Below are positions 8,248 through 17,386 of a DNA stretch of 46,455 bases, one piece after another. Source of the stretch: Paracoccaceae bacterium. Lineage in GTDB: Bacteria; Pseudomonadota; Alphaproteobacteria; Rhodobacterales; Rhodobacteraceae. The DNA lies in the NCBI GenBank assembly GCA_020425125.1, contig JAGQRV010000067.1:20134-66588 (forward strand). The letters run 5' to 3'. A program made the position numbers and the translations under genes. Under the pieces are notes generated by a model. That model saw only the letters and a list, made by a program, of their open reading frames with translations. It was not told where the DNA came from and did no database searches. Within the stretch, counting starts at the first letter, position 1, and the number at the start of each line of letters is the position of its first letter.

Positions 8248-9024
8248 TTACAGGCCCATCGGAGCGCCGCTGAGGAGCCAGCCGCCATCGGCCGGAACGA
8301 TTGCGCCGTTCACGTAGCTTGCCGCGTCGGATCCGAGAAAGAGACAGACCGCGGCCACGTCCGCCGGAACGCCCATCCGCCCCAGCGGAACGCTCGCGGC
8401 AGCCTGCGCGCGCCGCTCCGGCGTGGGGGCAAGGCGGGCCATGCCCTCGGTGCCGTCGATCGGGCCGGGACAGACGCCGTTCACACGCAACCCTTCGCTG
8501 CCCCACTCGATGGCGAGACAACGGGTCACCATGTCGACCCCGGCCTTAGCGGCGCAGACATGGATCTGCTGTGCCATGGCCACCTGTGCCTGCGGCGCCG
8601 AAATATTGATGAGACTGCCGCCCGGGCGGCGCATGTGCGGATAGGCGGCCTTCATCACGTGGTAGGTGCCGATCAGGTCGATATCCACCACGGCCTTGAA
8701 CCCGTTCGGGCTGATGTCGCGGGCCAGCGCGGGAAAATTGCCCGCGGCGCCGGAGACGACGACGTCGATGCTGCCGACCGTTTCGGCGAAACCGCTCAGC
8801 GCGCCAGTGACAGCTTCCGTGTCCCGCACGTCGAAAACGTAGCCGAAGGCCGGCCGGGCATCGCCGAGCCGGGCAACGGCTGCATCGACCTTCTCCTGGC
8901 TGCGACTGCCGACACCGACCTGTGCACCTGCGGCGGCAAAGGCTTCGGCAATGCCCAGATTGATGCCGCTGGTTCCCCCGGCGACAAATACGCTCCGCCC
9001 CGAATAGTCGAAAGTTGCCGTCAT
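8248..9024 (-). CDS. SDR oxidoreductase, 2,4-dienoyl-CoA reductase-like
   Basis: 258 residues. The cofactor motif is GGTSGINLGIAEAF near residues 16-29 (GIN in place of the usual GIG). A Gly-Ala-Ala-Gly-Asn-Phe block follows, and Asn-Ile-Ser-Ala supplies the serine. The catalytic Tyr-x-x-x-Lys is altered: the lysine in HVCAAKAGVDM is kept but valine occupies the tyrosine position. This pattern, together with LAIEWGSEGLRVNGVCPGPI, is that of peroxisomal-type 2,4-dienoyl-CoA reductases, which use a different proton donor. They reduce dienoyl-CoAs with NADPH in degradation of unsaturated acyl chains. The start at 9024 is chosen because the longer frame upstream is low-complexity. Probably co-transcribed with the PaaG-like gene. 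Confidence 0.85.
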   Translation of the reverse strand: MTATFDYSGRSVFVAGGTSGINLGIAEAFAAAGAQVGVGSRSQEKVDAAVARLGDARPAFGYVFDVRDTEAVTGALSGFAETVGSIDVVVSGAAGNFPALARDISPNGFKAVVDIDLIGTYHVMKAAYPHMRRPGGSLINISAPQAQVAMAQQIHVCAAKAGVDMVTRCLAIEWGSEGLRVNGVCPGPIDGTEGMARLAPTPERRAQAAASVPLGRMGVPADVAAVCLFLGSDAASYVNGAIVPADGGWLLSGAPMGL

Positions 9025-9309
9025 TGACTGCGTCTCCCTGTCCCGCGTTTTCGCGGCGGCCTCTGCGGACCTTGGCTCACCTTGACCGCTTCGGGCCGCA
9101 AGTCCAGACGGCACGTTCGTGACCGGACGGAAGCCTGACGCCTGCACGCGGCCCGGTCGCGATAACCGGATTGCCGGTTTGATGGATGAAATTGCGGGGA
9201 AATTGCCGTAGATCGGACTTGATGGCGCCATGTTCGGCGTGCAGGGCCGGCGGCGCGAGCTTCGATCCGGCTGCTTTGGGTGAACGGCGGAACGGATCGG
9301 AGAGATGTC

Positions 9310-9552
9310 ATGAAGATCACGGTGAATATCGATTGTACGCCCGAGGAGGCGCGCGATTTTCTCGGCTTGCCGGATGTCAAGCCGATGCAGGACACGCTGA
9401 TGAAGGAACTGCACGACCGGATGTCCGCCAGTATCCGGGTCATGGAGCCAGAGGAGATGATGCGCGCCTGGCTGCCGCACACCGTCAAGGGCTTCGAGCA
9501 GATGCAGGCATTCTTCACGCAGATGGCAGCCGCGGCGGCCAAGCGCGACTGA
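9310..9552 (+). CDS. Small DUF6489-type protein
   Basis: An 80-residue acidic protein beginning MKITVNIDCTPEEAR and containing FLGLPDVKP, the conserved signature of a small family common in Rhodobacterales (DUF6489 as I recall it). The first strand is followed by a predominantly helical, Met-rich second half. No signal peptide or membrane helix. GGAGAG six bases before the ATG at 9310 fixes the start; an upstream in-frame ATG at 9280 lacks one. The gene is divergent from the SDR gene and convergent with the RND pump. The function is unknown, and the name only records family membership. Confidence 0.8.
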   Translation: MKITVNIDCTPEEARDFLGLPDVKPMQDTLMKELHDRMSASIRVMEPEEMMRAWLPHTVKGFEQMQAFFTQMAAAAAKRD

Positions 9553-9651
9553 TCCTCAGGTCCGCCGGCGCCGCGCAGCCCGCGTCGGCGCCCGGGCAGG
9601 CCATTCGACCGTGCGCCGACTCAGGGGCGGGAGCATCGGGCGCTCGGTCGG

Positions 9652-12600
9652 CTATTCCGCCGCCTCCAGGTGGCCGCGCGGTCCCTTTCGCTCGGTCCCT
9701 TCGAGCTTGGCGACCCGCGCCGCGAGGCCGTCGATCTCTTCCTGAGCATTCGAAAGGCCCGCGGCGAGGTCCGGCACCTCGGGTTCGGACTCCTTCTGGC
9801 CGACGACGCCGCGGAACATCCAGGCGAGGAGGCGCTGGAAGTCGTCCATGATCAGGAAGAAGGACGGTACCACCACAAGGCTGAGTGCCGTCGACACGAC
9901 GATCCCGCCGATCACGGCGATGGCCATGGGCGCGCGGAAACTGCCGCCTTCGCCGACACCAAGCGCCGACGGCAGCATGCCGGCGGACATGGCAATCGAC
10001 GTCATCACGATCGGGCGCGCGCGTTTGTGGCCGGCCTCGATCATCGCTTCGACGCGGCTCATGCCCCGGTTGCGCATCTCGATGGCGAAATCGACCAGCA
10101 GGATGGCGTTCTTGGTGACGATGCCCATCAGCATCAGGATGCCGATCAGCACCGGCATCGAGACCGGGTTGCCGGTCAGGATCAGCGCCGCCGCGACCCC
10201 CCCGATTGCCAGCGGCAACGAGAAGAGAATGGTGAAGGGCTGGATCATCGACCCGAACAGCAGGATGAGCACCGTCAGAACCAGCATCAGACCCATCAGC
10301 ATCGCGTTGCCGAAGCTCTGGGTCAGTTCGGCCTGAATCTCTGCATCGCCCGATTCCGCGACGCGCACGCTGGGCGGCAGGTCGACCTGATCGACGATCT
10401 CCTTGAACCGCGCCGTTGCCGATCCGAGGGCAACGCCGACCGGAAGGTTCGCGCCGATGGTTGCCTGACGCTCCCGGTCGAGACGTTCGATCGCGGCAGG
10501 CCCTTCGGACAGGGTGACGTCGGCGACCGCGGCCAGCGGTACGGTTCGGCCGGATGCGGTGGGCACGCGGAGGGCGCGGATGCGGTCGAGATCGGCCTTG
10601 ACCCTGTCGTCGAGCTGCACCCGGACCGGAATCTGGCGGTCATCGATCGAAACCTTGGCGAGTGCGGCGTCAAAGTCGCCTATGCTCGCCACCCGGACCG
10701 TTTCGGCAATGCCGGCAGTGGTCACACCCAGCCGGGCCGCTTCCGCCTTGCGGGGCGTGATCTGAACCTCCGGCCGGGGCAGGGCGCCCTCGGCCGCAAC
10801 GTTGGCCAGCATCGGATCGCCGCGCAGCGCCTTTTCTAGGCGCGCGACGGCTTCGTTCAGATCAGCCTCGTTCGGCGACAGGATCGAGAACGAGATGTCG
10901 CGTTCGCCGCGGTCGTTAAGCTTGTAGGCGTGCACGTCCGGGATCGCCTGGAGCCTGGCGAAGATCTCCGCCTCGATCTGGTTCTGCGGTCGGTCGCGTC
11001 CGGTATTCTCGACTTTCGGAACGAACTGGCCGAGCACCGGAATGTCTCGCCCGATCTGCGAGAGCTTCAGCGGCAGGGAGTGGTCGAGCTTCTTGAGAAG
11101 CACGGTGACCGAGGCGCGCCGCACATCGAGATCGCCCGTGGGCGAAGACCCGCCCAGAACGAAGACGTTCTCGACCCCGTCGATACCCTTGATGATGTCG
11201 ACCATCTGCTGGGTGGTCCGGTCGGTATCGTCGAGCTTCGACCCCGGCGGAAGTTCGACCGAGATCGGAATCCGGCTGACGTCTTCCGGCGGGATGAAGC
11301 TGCCCGGGATCTGCACCATGAAGAAGAGCGAGACGGCCAGCGCGCCGATGGCGGCCAGAAGAGTGAGGTAGCGCCCGGGCACGAAAAGCAGGCGGCCCGA
11401 GGTCGTGCGGCCCACCAGCCACATGTAGCCGCGCATCACGAAGCCGTCCTTCTGGCCCTCGTGGTCGGCCAGCGCGTCCTTCCCGCGCATCAGGTAGGCG
11501 GCCATCATCGGCGTGATGAGCCGCGCGACGAGCAGCGAGAACAGGACCGCGATTGCGACGGTGAGGCCGAACTGGCGGAAGTACTGCCCCGGAATTCCGG
11601 GCATGAACGAGACCGGCACGAAGACGGCGACAATGGTCATCGAGGTCGCGATCACCGCCAGGCCGATTTCGTCCGCAGCGTCGATCGCGGCCCGATAGGG
11701 CGTCTTTCCCATCCGCATGTGCCGCGCGATGTTCTCGATCTCGACGATGGCGTCGTCGACCAGGATCCCTGTGGCCAGCGTCAGGGCAAGGAACGACACC
11801 AGGTTCAGCGAGAACCCGATCAGATCCATGATGTAGAAGGTGGGGATTGCCGACAGCGGCAAGGCAATGGCTGCGATCAGCGTCGCGCGCCAGTTCCTGA
11901 GGAACGCGAGCACCACCAGCACTGCGAGCAGCGCGCCTTCGATCAGGGTGTGAAGCGCGGCCTCGTAGTTGCCGTAGGTATAGAAGACGGTGTCGTCCAC
12001 CGGCGTGATGGCGACATCGGGATACTCCGTCCGGATACGGTCGAGTTCCGAATTGACCTGCTCGGACACGCTGACCTCGGAGGCGCCCTTTGCGCGGAAG
12101 ACCGCGAAGGTCACGACCTGGTCGCCGTTGAACCGCGAGAACGAGCGCAATTCCTCATAGGTGTCGATCACCCCGCCCAGATCGCCGAGCTTCACGAAAC
12201 GCCCCGACGGCAGCGCGATGGTGGTATTGGCAAGTTCGGATGCGGCGGCAGCGTCTCCGAGAACCCGGATTGCCTGCTCGGAGGCGCCGATTTCGGATCG
12301 GCCCGACCCCAGATTGGCGTTGGTCGCCCGGACCTGCTGGCTGACCTGGGCTGCGGTGATGCCGAACGAGTCAAGCTTCAGGGGGTCGAGCACGACACGA
12401 ATCTCGCGGTCCGCACCACCGAAGCGGTCGATGCGTCCGACCCCTGGCTTGCCCTGAAGCGCGCGCTTGACCACGTCCTCGACGAACCAGCTCAGTTCCT
12501 CGATGGTCATTGCCGGCGAGGACACGGCGAAAGTCATGATCGCCTGCCCCTCGACGTCGATCTTCGTCACGATCGGCGTCTCGACGCTGCCCGGAAGATC

Positions 12601-12951
12601 GCCGACGATCTGGTCGATGGCGTCCTTGACGTCCTGAACCGCCTGCTCGGTCGGAACCTCCATCCGGAATTCGACCGCGGTCGTGGAACTGCCGTCGGTC
12701 ACGGTGGAGGTGATCTTCTTCACTCCGGTGATGCCGGCGACGGCGTCTTCGACCTCCTTCGTCACCTGGGTTTCAAGTTCGGCCGGGGCGGCGCCCGACT
12801 GGGTCACGGTGACGGCGACCAGCGGAACGTCGATGGTCGGAAAGCGGGTGATCGGCAGTGCGTTGAACGATTGCAGGCCGACCACGACAAGAATCACGAA
12901 GGCCAGGATCGGGGCGATCGGATTGCGGATGGACCAGGCGGAGAAGTTCAT
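9652..12951 (-). CDS. RND efflux pump inner-membrane subunit (AcrB/HAE1 family)
   Basis: 1099 residues with the duplicated RND layout: helix 1 near residues 10-30, two large periplasmic loops and two six-helix bundles. Proton-relay residues are visible in GILVDDAIVEIEN (the Asp-Asp pair near residue 400) and in Gly-Ile-Val-Thr-Lys-Asn-Ala-Ile-Leu (the essential Lys in helix 10). The family exports drugs, detergents or lipophilic compounds from the periplasm in exchange for protons, as trimers with an adaptor and an outer-membrane channel. The C-terminal 40 or so residues add a charged, heptad-like tail absent from AcrB. It is last in the tetR / adaptor / pump operon, 11 bases after the adaptor. 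No outer-membrane channel gene is present. Confidence 0.95.
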   Translation of the reverse strand: MNFSAWSIRNPIAPILAFVILVVVGLQSFNALPITRFPTIDVPLVAVTVTQSGAAPAELETQVTKEVEDAVAGITGVKKITSTVTDGSSTTAVEFRMEVPTEQAVQDVKDAIDQIVGDLPGSVETPIVTKIDVEGQAIMTFAVSSPAMTIEELSWFVEDVVKRALQGKPGVGRIDRFGGADREIRVVLDPLKLDSFGITAAQVSQQVRATNANLGSGRSEIGASEQAIRVLGDAAAASELANTTIALPSGRFVKLGDLGGVIDTYEELRSFSRFNGDQVVTFAVFRAKGASEVSVSEQVNSELDRIRTEYPDVAITPVDDTVFYTYGNYEAALHTLIEGALLAVLVVLAFLRNWRATLIAAIALPLSAIPTFYIMDLIGFSLNLVSFLALTLATGILVDDAIVEIENIARHMRMGKTPYRAAIDAADEIGLAVIATSMTIVAVFVPVSFMPGIPGQYFRQFGLTVAIAVLFSLLVARLITPMMAAYLMRGKDALADHEGQKDGFVMRGYMWLVGRTTSGRLLFVPGRYLTLLAAIGALAVSLFFMVQIPGSFIPPEDVSRIPISVELPPGSKLDDTDRTTQQMVDIIKGIDGVENVFVLGGSSPTGDLDVRRASVTVLLKKLDHSLPLKLSQIGRDIPVLGQFVPKVENTGRDRPQNQIEAEIFARLQAIPDVHAYKLNDRGERDISFSILSPNEADLNEAVARLEKALRGDPMLANVAAEGALPRPEVQITPRKAEAARLGVTTAGIAETVRVASIGDFDAALAKVSIDDRQIPVRVQLDDRVKADLDRIRALRVPTASGRTVPLAAVADVTLSEGPAAIERLDRERQATIGANLPVGVALGSATARFKEIVDQVDLPPSVRVAESGDAEIQAELTQSFGNAMLMGLMLVLTVLILLFGSMIQPFTILFSLPLAIGGVAAALILTGNPVSMPVLIGILMLMGIVTKNAILLVDFAIEMRNRGMSRVEAMIEAGHKRARPIVMTSIAMSAGMLPSALGVGEGGSFRAPMAIAVIGGIVVSTALSLVVVPSFFLIMDDFQRLLAWMFRGVVGQKESEPEVPDLAAGLSNAQEEIDGLAARVAKLEGTERKGPRGHLEAAE

Positions 12952-12962
12952 CGGCTCCGCCC

Positions 12963-14138
12963 TCAGTTCGAGACCGCCGGTGCCTCGTCGGGCACCGGAT
13001 TGATGCGGTCGCCATCGCGCACGAACACGCCCGCACGGCTGACGAGCGTGTCGCCTTGGACCAGCCCGCTTCGGATCTCGATCCGGCTGCCATCGCGGAT
13101 CCCGGTCTCGACCGGCACCCGGCGGACCTGACCGTCCTGGACCAGAAGCACGGTACTGTCGGCGGCGACGGCCGTGACCGGCACGGCGAGCGCTTCGCGC
13201 TGGGCGACCAGAATTTCGGCCTCGCCGAACATGCCGTCGCGGACCAGGCCAGGGTCGTCGAGCGCGATCCGGACCCGGCCCAGCCGCGTGTCGAGGTCGA
13301 CGGTCGGCTCGACCAGGCGGACATGGCCGGTGACCGGCAGACCGCGGCCGACCACGCGCATTGTCGCGGGCTGTCCGGCCTCGATCCGCAGCAGATCCTG
13401 TTCGGGCACGTCGGCATAAAGCTCCAGCGCGCCGTCCCGGATCAGCGTGAACATCGGCGTGCCGCCGGCCGACGCGATCGCGCCGATCCGCGCGTTTCGG
13501 TCGGCGATCACGCCCGCGACGGGGGCGGTCACGTTGGTCCGGCTGAGATTGAGGTCGACGTCCGCGATCTGGGCGTCGATCAGTCCGATCTGCGCCTCGG
13601 CGGCGGCAAGGCCCTGGACCGCGGCGTTGAGTCGGGCCGACGCCGTTGCCGACTGCGCGACGGCCTGGTCAAGCGCGGCCTGCGAGGCAGTGCCCTGTTT
13701 CTGCAGCGTCCGCGTCCGGTCCAGCGTACGTTCGGCATCGTCCCGCAGCGCCTGGGCTTCGGCAATTTGGGCCTTGGATTGGGCGACGGACGCCACGGCC
13801 GCGGCGCGACTCGCGGAAAGCTGGCTGCGCTGATGGCTCAGCGTCCGGTCCGAAAGCCGCGCCAGAACCTGCCCGGCCTCGACCCGGTCGCCCACATCCG
13901 CCTTCAGTTCCTCGATCGCCTGTCCTTCGATCTGCGGCTGGATGAACACGGTCTCGGCCGGCTGGAACAACCCGGTGGCAATGACGGTGTCGCGCAGCGT
14001 CGCGTTTGCGGCGGGAGTCACCCGGATCGCCGGCAGGCTTGCCGCAACGGTATCGGGCGGCGCCGAGGTTTCGGCCGCCAGAGCGGGGGTCAGGAAGGCC
14101 AGTGCGAGGATGGCAAGGGCCGGAGCAAAGCGGGGCAT
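12963..14138 (-). CDS. RND efflux periplasmic adaptor (membrane fusion protein)
   Basis: 391 residues with a Sec signal peptide (hydrophobic segment about 5-20 ending Ala-Leu-Ala-Ala). Then come the first lipoyl half (VFIQPQIEGQAIEELKADVG), a long alpha-helical hairpin rich in Ala, Gln and Arg (about 95-190), the second lipoyl half with Val-Thr-Ala-Pro-Val-Ala-Gly-Val-Ile, and beta-barrel and membrane-proximal domains. The family bridges the inner-membrane pump to the outer-membrane channel. The gene sits between the tetR gene, whose stop is 3 bases before this start, and the pump gene. Such spacing implies one transcript and a matched pair. Confidence 0.94.
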   Translation of the reverse strand: MPRFAPALAILALAFLTPALAAETSAPPDTVAASLPAIRVTPAANATLRDTVIATGLFQPAETVFIQPQIEGQAIEELKADVGDRVEAGQVLARLSDRTLSHQRSQLSASRAAAVASVAQSKAQIAEAQALRDDAERTLDRTRTLQKQGTASQAALDQAVAQSATASARLNAAVQGLAAAEAQIGLIDAQIADVDLNLSRTNVTAPVAGVIADRNARIGAIASAGGTPMFTLIRDGALELYADVPEQDLLRIEAGQPATMRVVGRGLPVTGHVRLVEPTVDLDTRLGRVRIALDDPGLVRDGMFGEAEILVAQREALAVPVTAVAADSTVLLVQDGQVRRVPVETGIRDGSRIEIRSGLVQGDTLVSRAGVFVRDGDRINPVPDEAPAVSN

Positions 14139-14141
14139 CGA

Positions 14142-14780
14142 TCACTCCCTGGCAATGGACATGTCTGAAATGCGCGTGGCGGCAGGCCCGGCCGTCTCGG
14201 GAAGCAGCGCGTCGACCGTCGCAACGCTCAGGTCGATCAGTGCCGCGTCGGCGTTCGGCTGCATGGCCACGCCCTTGAAGATGATCATGATCAGTGCGGC
14301 ATGACCGGAGAAGCGCGCTTCGGCCTCCCTTTCGGCCAGCCCGCCAATCAGGGCGAAGGTCCGGATCAGATAGCGGATCACGCCCTGTTCGATGCGGCAG
14401 TGGATCTCGCCGATTTCGGGTCGACGGGCCGAGGCCGCTTCGATCTCGGCCCAGAGCGGTCCGTCGCAGGTCTGGGTGTGGGCATTCATCTCGGCCCGCA
14501 GGGCAGCGAGGAAGGTTGTACGGGGGTCCTCGGATGCGAGGATATGACGGAAAATCTCGCCGACATCGCTGAGGTCGAGTTCCACCATGGCTTCGATGAT
14601 CGCGTTCTTCGACGGAAAGTAGCGATAGAAGTTGCCGGCGCTCATCCCGGCGGCGCGCGACAGGTCCTGCATCGACGCCCCGTCGAAGCCCTTCTGAGCG
14701 AAGACCGTCTTGATCTTGCCAAGGATCTCGATGGTTCGCGGATCCCGGTTGGTGGTCGCTTCCATTTGCACGTGCGGCAT
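14142..14780 (-). CDS. TetR-family repressor of the RND pump operon
   Basis: About 212 residues. The N-terminal helix-turn-helix reads Asp-Gly-Ala-Ser-Met-Gln-Asp-Leu followed by AAGMSAGNFYRYFPSKNAII, as expected for TetR proteins; the C-terminal half is the ligand-binding helical domain. I place the start at the ATG at 14780. The open frame continues to a GTG at 14822, but those codons would lie inside the palindromic operator. It is the first gene of an operon with the adaptor and pump, so it very likely represses its own transcription through the site at 14802-14823 and is released by a pump substrate. The inducer is unknown. Confidence 0.9.
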   Translation of the reverse strand: MPHVQMEATTNRDPRTIEILGKIKTVFAQKGFDGASMQDLSRAAGMSAGNFYRYFPSKNAIIEAMVELDLSDVGEIFRHILASEDPRTTFLAALRAEMNAHTQTCDGPLWAEIEAASARRPEIGEIHCRIEQGVIRYLIRTFALIGGLAEREAEARFSGHAALIMIIFKGVAMQPNADAALIDLSVATVDALLPETAGPAATRISDMSIARE

Positions 14781-14801
14781 GGTCCAGTTGAGTCGCGGTG
14801 G

Positions 14802-14823
14802 AGTGAATGAACGTTCATTCACT
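14802..14823. promoter_or_regulatory. Perfect 22-bp palindrome, TetR operator
   Basis: AGTGAATGAAC followed directly by its exact reverse complement. TetR proteins bind such palindromes. The site lies 22 bases before the chosen tetR start and overlaps the proposed -10 box, the classic autorepression position. It could also affect the divergent ABC transporter gene. Confidence 0.85.
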
Positions 14824-14847
14824 ACATCTGCCTTCCGTGAAGGTCAA
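14819..14847 (-). promoter_or_regulatory. Candidate sigma-70 promoter of the tetR/adaptor/RND operon
   Basis: On the minus strand TTGACC (14847-14842) is followed after 17 bases by TAGTGA (14824-14819). The -35 box is good and the -10 box is weak. The -10 box is half buried in the palindromic operator, consistent with steric repression. Confidence 0.5.
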
Positions 14848-15027
14848 CGAAAATTTGGGGCGCAGGACCGGCCGGACAAGGCCTGATCCGGGAAAGAGGG
14901 ATGGGGCAGGCCGGCGCGGACAATCGCCGATCTGTCCCGTTTTCGTGTCGCCATGGCGCCTGACATCCGATCTGGCGCATAGACTGGCCAAACCGATGCG
15001 AATCCCCCGTGATCGATTGTCCGGACC

Positions 15028-16890
15028 ATGACCAGAACCCTGCTCAAGCAACCGCTCGACGAAAGCTTCGCCCATCAGCTCGGCACCATCGTCGGGTCGC
15101 TGCGGTCAGAAACCGGCGGGCGCCGGCTGGTCCTGCTGGTCGCGGCGATCATCGCGGTGATCATCGGAACGGCGATCGCGCAAGTCGAACTGAACGCCTG
15201 GAACCAGCCCTTCTACGACGCGATTCAGCGCAAGGACTTGCCGGAATTCCTGCACCAGCTCGGCGTCTTCTTCGCGATCGCTGCCGTTCTGCTGGTGCTC
15301 AATGTCAGCCAGACAGGCCTGACCCACCTGATCAAGCTTAAGCTTCGGGAACTTGCCACGCAGGATCTGGTCCGGCACTGGATGCGCGACCGGCGCGCTG
15401 CCCGCATCGGCCGGGCCGGCGAGATCGGCGAGAACCCCGACCAGCGCATGCATGCGGACGCGCAGCATCTGGCGGATCTCAGTACCGGGCTCTGGGTCGG
15501 GCTTGTGCAGTCGTCGATTCTTCTGATCAGTTTCGTCGGCGTGCTGTGGGTCTTGTCCGAGAACGTGACGCTGAGCTTTGGTGGAACCCATCTCCAAATC
15601 CCGGGCTACATGGTCTGGGCGGCACTGATCTATGCGGCCGGCGGTTCATGGGTGTCCTGGCGGGTCGGCCGGCCCCTGGTGCGGCTCGAATCCACCCATT
15701 ATGCGCTGGAGGCCGGGCTGCGGTTTGCCATGGTGCGCGGCGCGGAGCAGGCCGATGCCATCGCCCTCAACGGGGCGGAAAAGGATGTGCGCCACCAGAT
15801 CGAAGGCGAATTGTCCCGCGTTCTGACCTTGCTGCGGCGCATGGTTCTGGCCCGGATTCGCCTTGCATCCGTCACTGCAGGATACGGCTGGGTTGGCCTT
15901 GTCGTGCCGATCATTGTCGCGGCGCCTGGATATTTCGGCGGCAAGTTGAGCTTCGGCGAGTTGATGATGGTGGTGGGCGCATTCCGGCAGGTGCAATCCG
16001 CGCTGGCCTGGTTCGTGGACAATACCGAGACGATTGCCGATTGGCGCGCGACCCTTCTGCGCGTGATGACCTTCCGGAAAGGGCTGCGGGAACTCGACCG
16101 GTACCAGTCGCGGATCGACCGCATCACGCGGGTCCGCGATCCCGACCGCGGAATTGCCGTCGACAAATTGGTGGTCACAAGCATGCACGGGCGGATCGAA
16201 CTGGCCGAGCCGCACTTAGAGGTGTCGCCGGGGGAGCGGATCCTCCTGCTCGGCCGGCCGCGCACCGGAAAGAGTACGGTATTCCTCGCGATGGCGGGGC
16301 TCTGGGAGTGGGGCAGCGGCCGCATCAGCCTGCCCGCCGAGGCGCGGACGATGTTCCTTTCCCAGCGTCCCTTTGCGCCGCCCGGCACCCTGAGGATCGC
16401 GCTGACCTACGGCGGGGACCGCATGCCCGCCGACGATGAGCTGAGGGCCGCCCTGGAGCGGGTTCGCCTTGGTCACCTCGGCCCCAGACTTGACGATGTG
16501 GCGCGATGGGACCGGGAGCTTTCCGTGGGCGAGCAGGAACGGCTGGGCTATGCGCGGCTGCTGGTCCGGCGCCCGGACTGGCTGATCTGCGATGACGGGC
16601 TCGATCCGCTCGACGATGCCGACCGGACACTGATCCGCGCAATCCTTGAAGACGACCTTGCCAGAACGGCCGTCATCAACATTGCCGGCGCGGGGGACCC
16701 CAGGAACTTCTATTCCCGTGTCGTCCGGCTGGTCTGCCATCCCGAGGCTGAGACGGACTCGAACCCGGTTCCGGACGGGAATTCCGGCTCTCCCGCGTCG
16801 AAGGGTGCGGCTGTGGCTGGAATCGGTCCGGCGCAGGAGCCGGGTGGCCCGACCGGCCCAGATGCGGGCACGCCCGGAGCGACCGGCTGA
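15028..16890 (+). CDS. ABC transporter half, YddA/SbmA-BacA type permease-ATPase fusion
   Basis: 620 residues. Residues 1-330 form the membrane domain of the SbmA/BacA-like family (Trp-Asn-Gln-Pro-Phe-Tyr-Asp-Ala-Ile near 55 and Glu-Asn-Pro-Asp-Gln-Arg near 135 are signatures). Residues about 380-590 form the ATPase, with Walker A Gly-Arg-Pro-Arg-Thr-Gly-Lys-Ser-Thr (about 408-416) and signature LSVGEQERL. Walker B ends in Asp522-Asp523, so the catalytic Glu is replaced by Asp. The last 45 residues are a Pro/Gly-rich tail. The family moves long-chain fatty acids, B12-like compounds or peptides as homodimers. It is divergent from the tetR operon and has no partner gene. Function is assigned at family level only. 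Confidence 0.88.
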   Translation: MTRTLLKQPLDESFAHQLGTIVGSLRSETGGRRLVLLVAAIIAVIIGTAIAQVELNAWNQPFYDAIQRKDLPEFLHQLGVFFAIAAVLLVLNVSQTGLTHLIKLKLRELATQDLVRHWMRDRRAARIGRAGEIGENPDQRMHADAQHLADLSTGLWVGLVQSSILLISFVGVLWVLSENVTLSFGGTHLQIPGYMVWAALIYAAGGSWVSWRVGRPLVRLESTHYALEAGLRFAMVRGAEQADAIALNGAEKDVRHQIEGELSRVLTLLRRMVLARIRLASVTAGYGWVGLVVPIIVAAPGYFGGKLSFGELMMVVGAFRQVQSALAWFVDNTETIADWRATLLRVMTFRKGLRELDRYQSRIDRITRVRDPDRGIAVDKLVVTSMHGRIELAEPHLEVSPGERILLLGRPRTGKSTVFLAMAGLWEWGSGRISLPAEARTMFLSQRPFAPPGTLRIALTYGGDRMPADDELRAALERVRLGHLGPRLDDVARWDRELSVGEQERLGYARLLVRRPDWLICDDGLDPLDDADRTLIRAILEDDLARTAVINIAGAGDPRNFYSRVVRLVCHPEAETDSNPVPDGNSGSPASKGAAVAGIGPAQEPGGPTGPDAGTPGATG

Positions 16891-17052
16891 AACGCGCTTG
16901 ACCGCGCTTTCTATGCCGCGACGGATGGTCGCCCGCAACGTCAAAACCGCATCTTGGCGAGCGGCGTGGCGCCACTCGCGCAGCCCTGGACGGCCATGAT
17001 CGTCCAAATCGGGCCCGGCGTGTGCGGAGTCAACGTTGGCACCGGAGAGAAA

Positions 17053-17067
17053 TTTACAATCTGTAAA
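17053..17067. promoter_or_regulatory. Inverted repeat TTTACA-N3-TGTAAA
   Basis: TTTACAATCTGTAAA is a perfect dyad with a 3-base centre, conspicuous in GC-rich surroundings and typical of a dimeric regulator site. The protein that would bind it cannot be told, and it lies far (about 860 bases) from yjcH. Confidence 0.4.
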
Positions 17068-17357
17068 GTGACGCCCGTACCAGACGCAGTCGGTCGCTTG
17101 GCATTTCGGGGCGGCGGTCGGACGCCCTGTGGAATGGCAGCATCGCGCGTCCGCACCGGCGTGGGGCTTGCATCCGGCAACTTGTGGTGCGCGACGGCGC
17201 CTCGCCAGGATTGCCGCGCGAGGATCTGAACGAGTGGCCGGGCAGTGCGCGAAGAACGATCAAGTCGGCTTCGCGCCTGTACGCCCGATGAAATGGCTAC
17301 ATGAGGATATTTCCGTAACGCGATAAAGAAAAATAGAAAACGATCATGGATTGGTTT

Positions 17358-17386
17358 GCGATCGGCGGGACCTGTCCCGCAATCGC
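17358..17386. other. Strong 11-bp interrupted hairpin
   Basis: GCGAT (17358-17362) pairs with ATCGC (17382-17386), and GCGGGA (17365-17370) pairs with TCCCGC (17375-17380) around a CCTG loop. An AT-rich island precedes it on the plus strand. No T-run follows directly on either strand, so it is not a standard terminator; a structured RNA or protein-binding site is possible. Confidence 0.4.

Noticed and set aside
10930-13131. 733-residue plus-strand frame opposite the RND pump gene
   Set aside because: Antisense shadow of a high-GC gene, with the same His/Arg/Asp/Gln-rich composition and no ribosome site.
14781-14822. GTG at 14822 as the tetR start
   Set aside because: It would translate through the operator palindrome and the candidate -10 box.
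16954-17229. 91-residue frame in the leader before yjcH
   Set aside because: No ribosome site, no recognisable fold, irregular codon bias and a mixed Cys/Arg composition.
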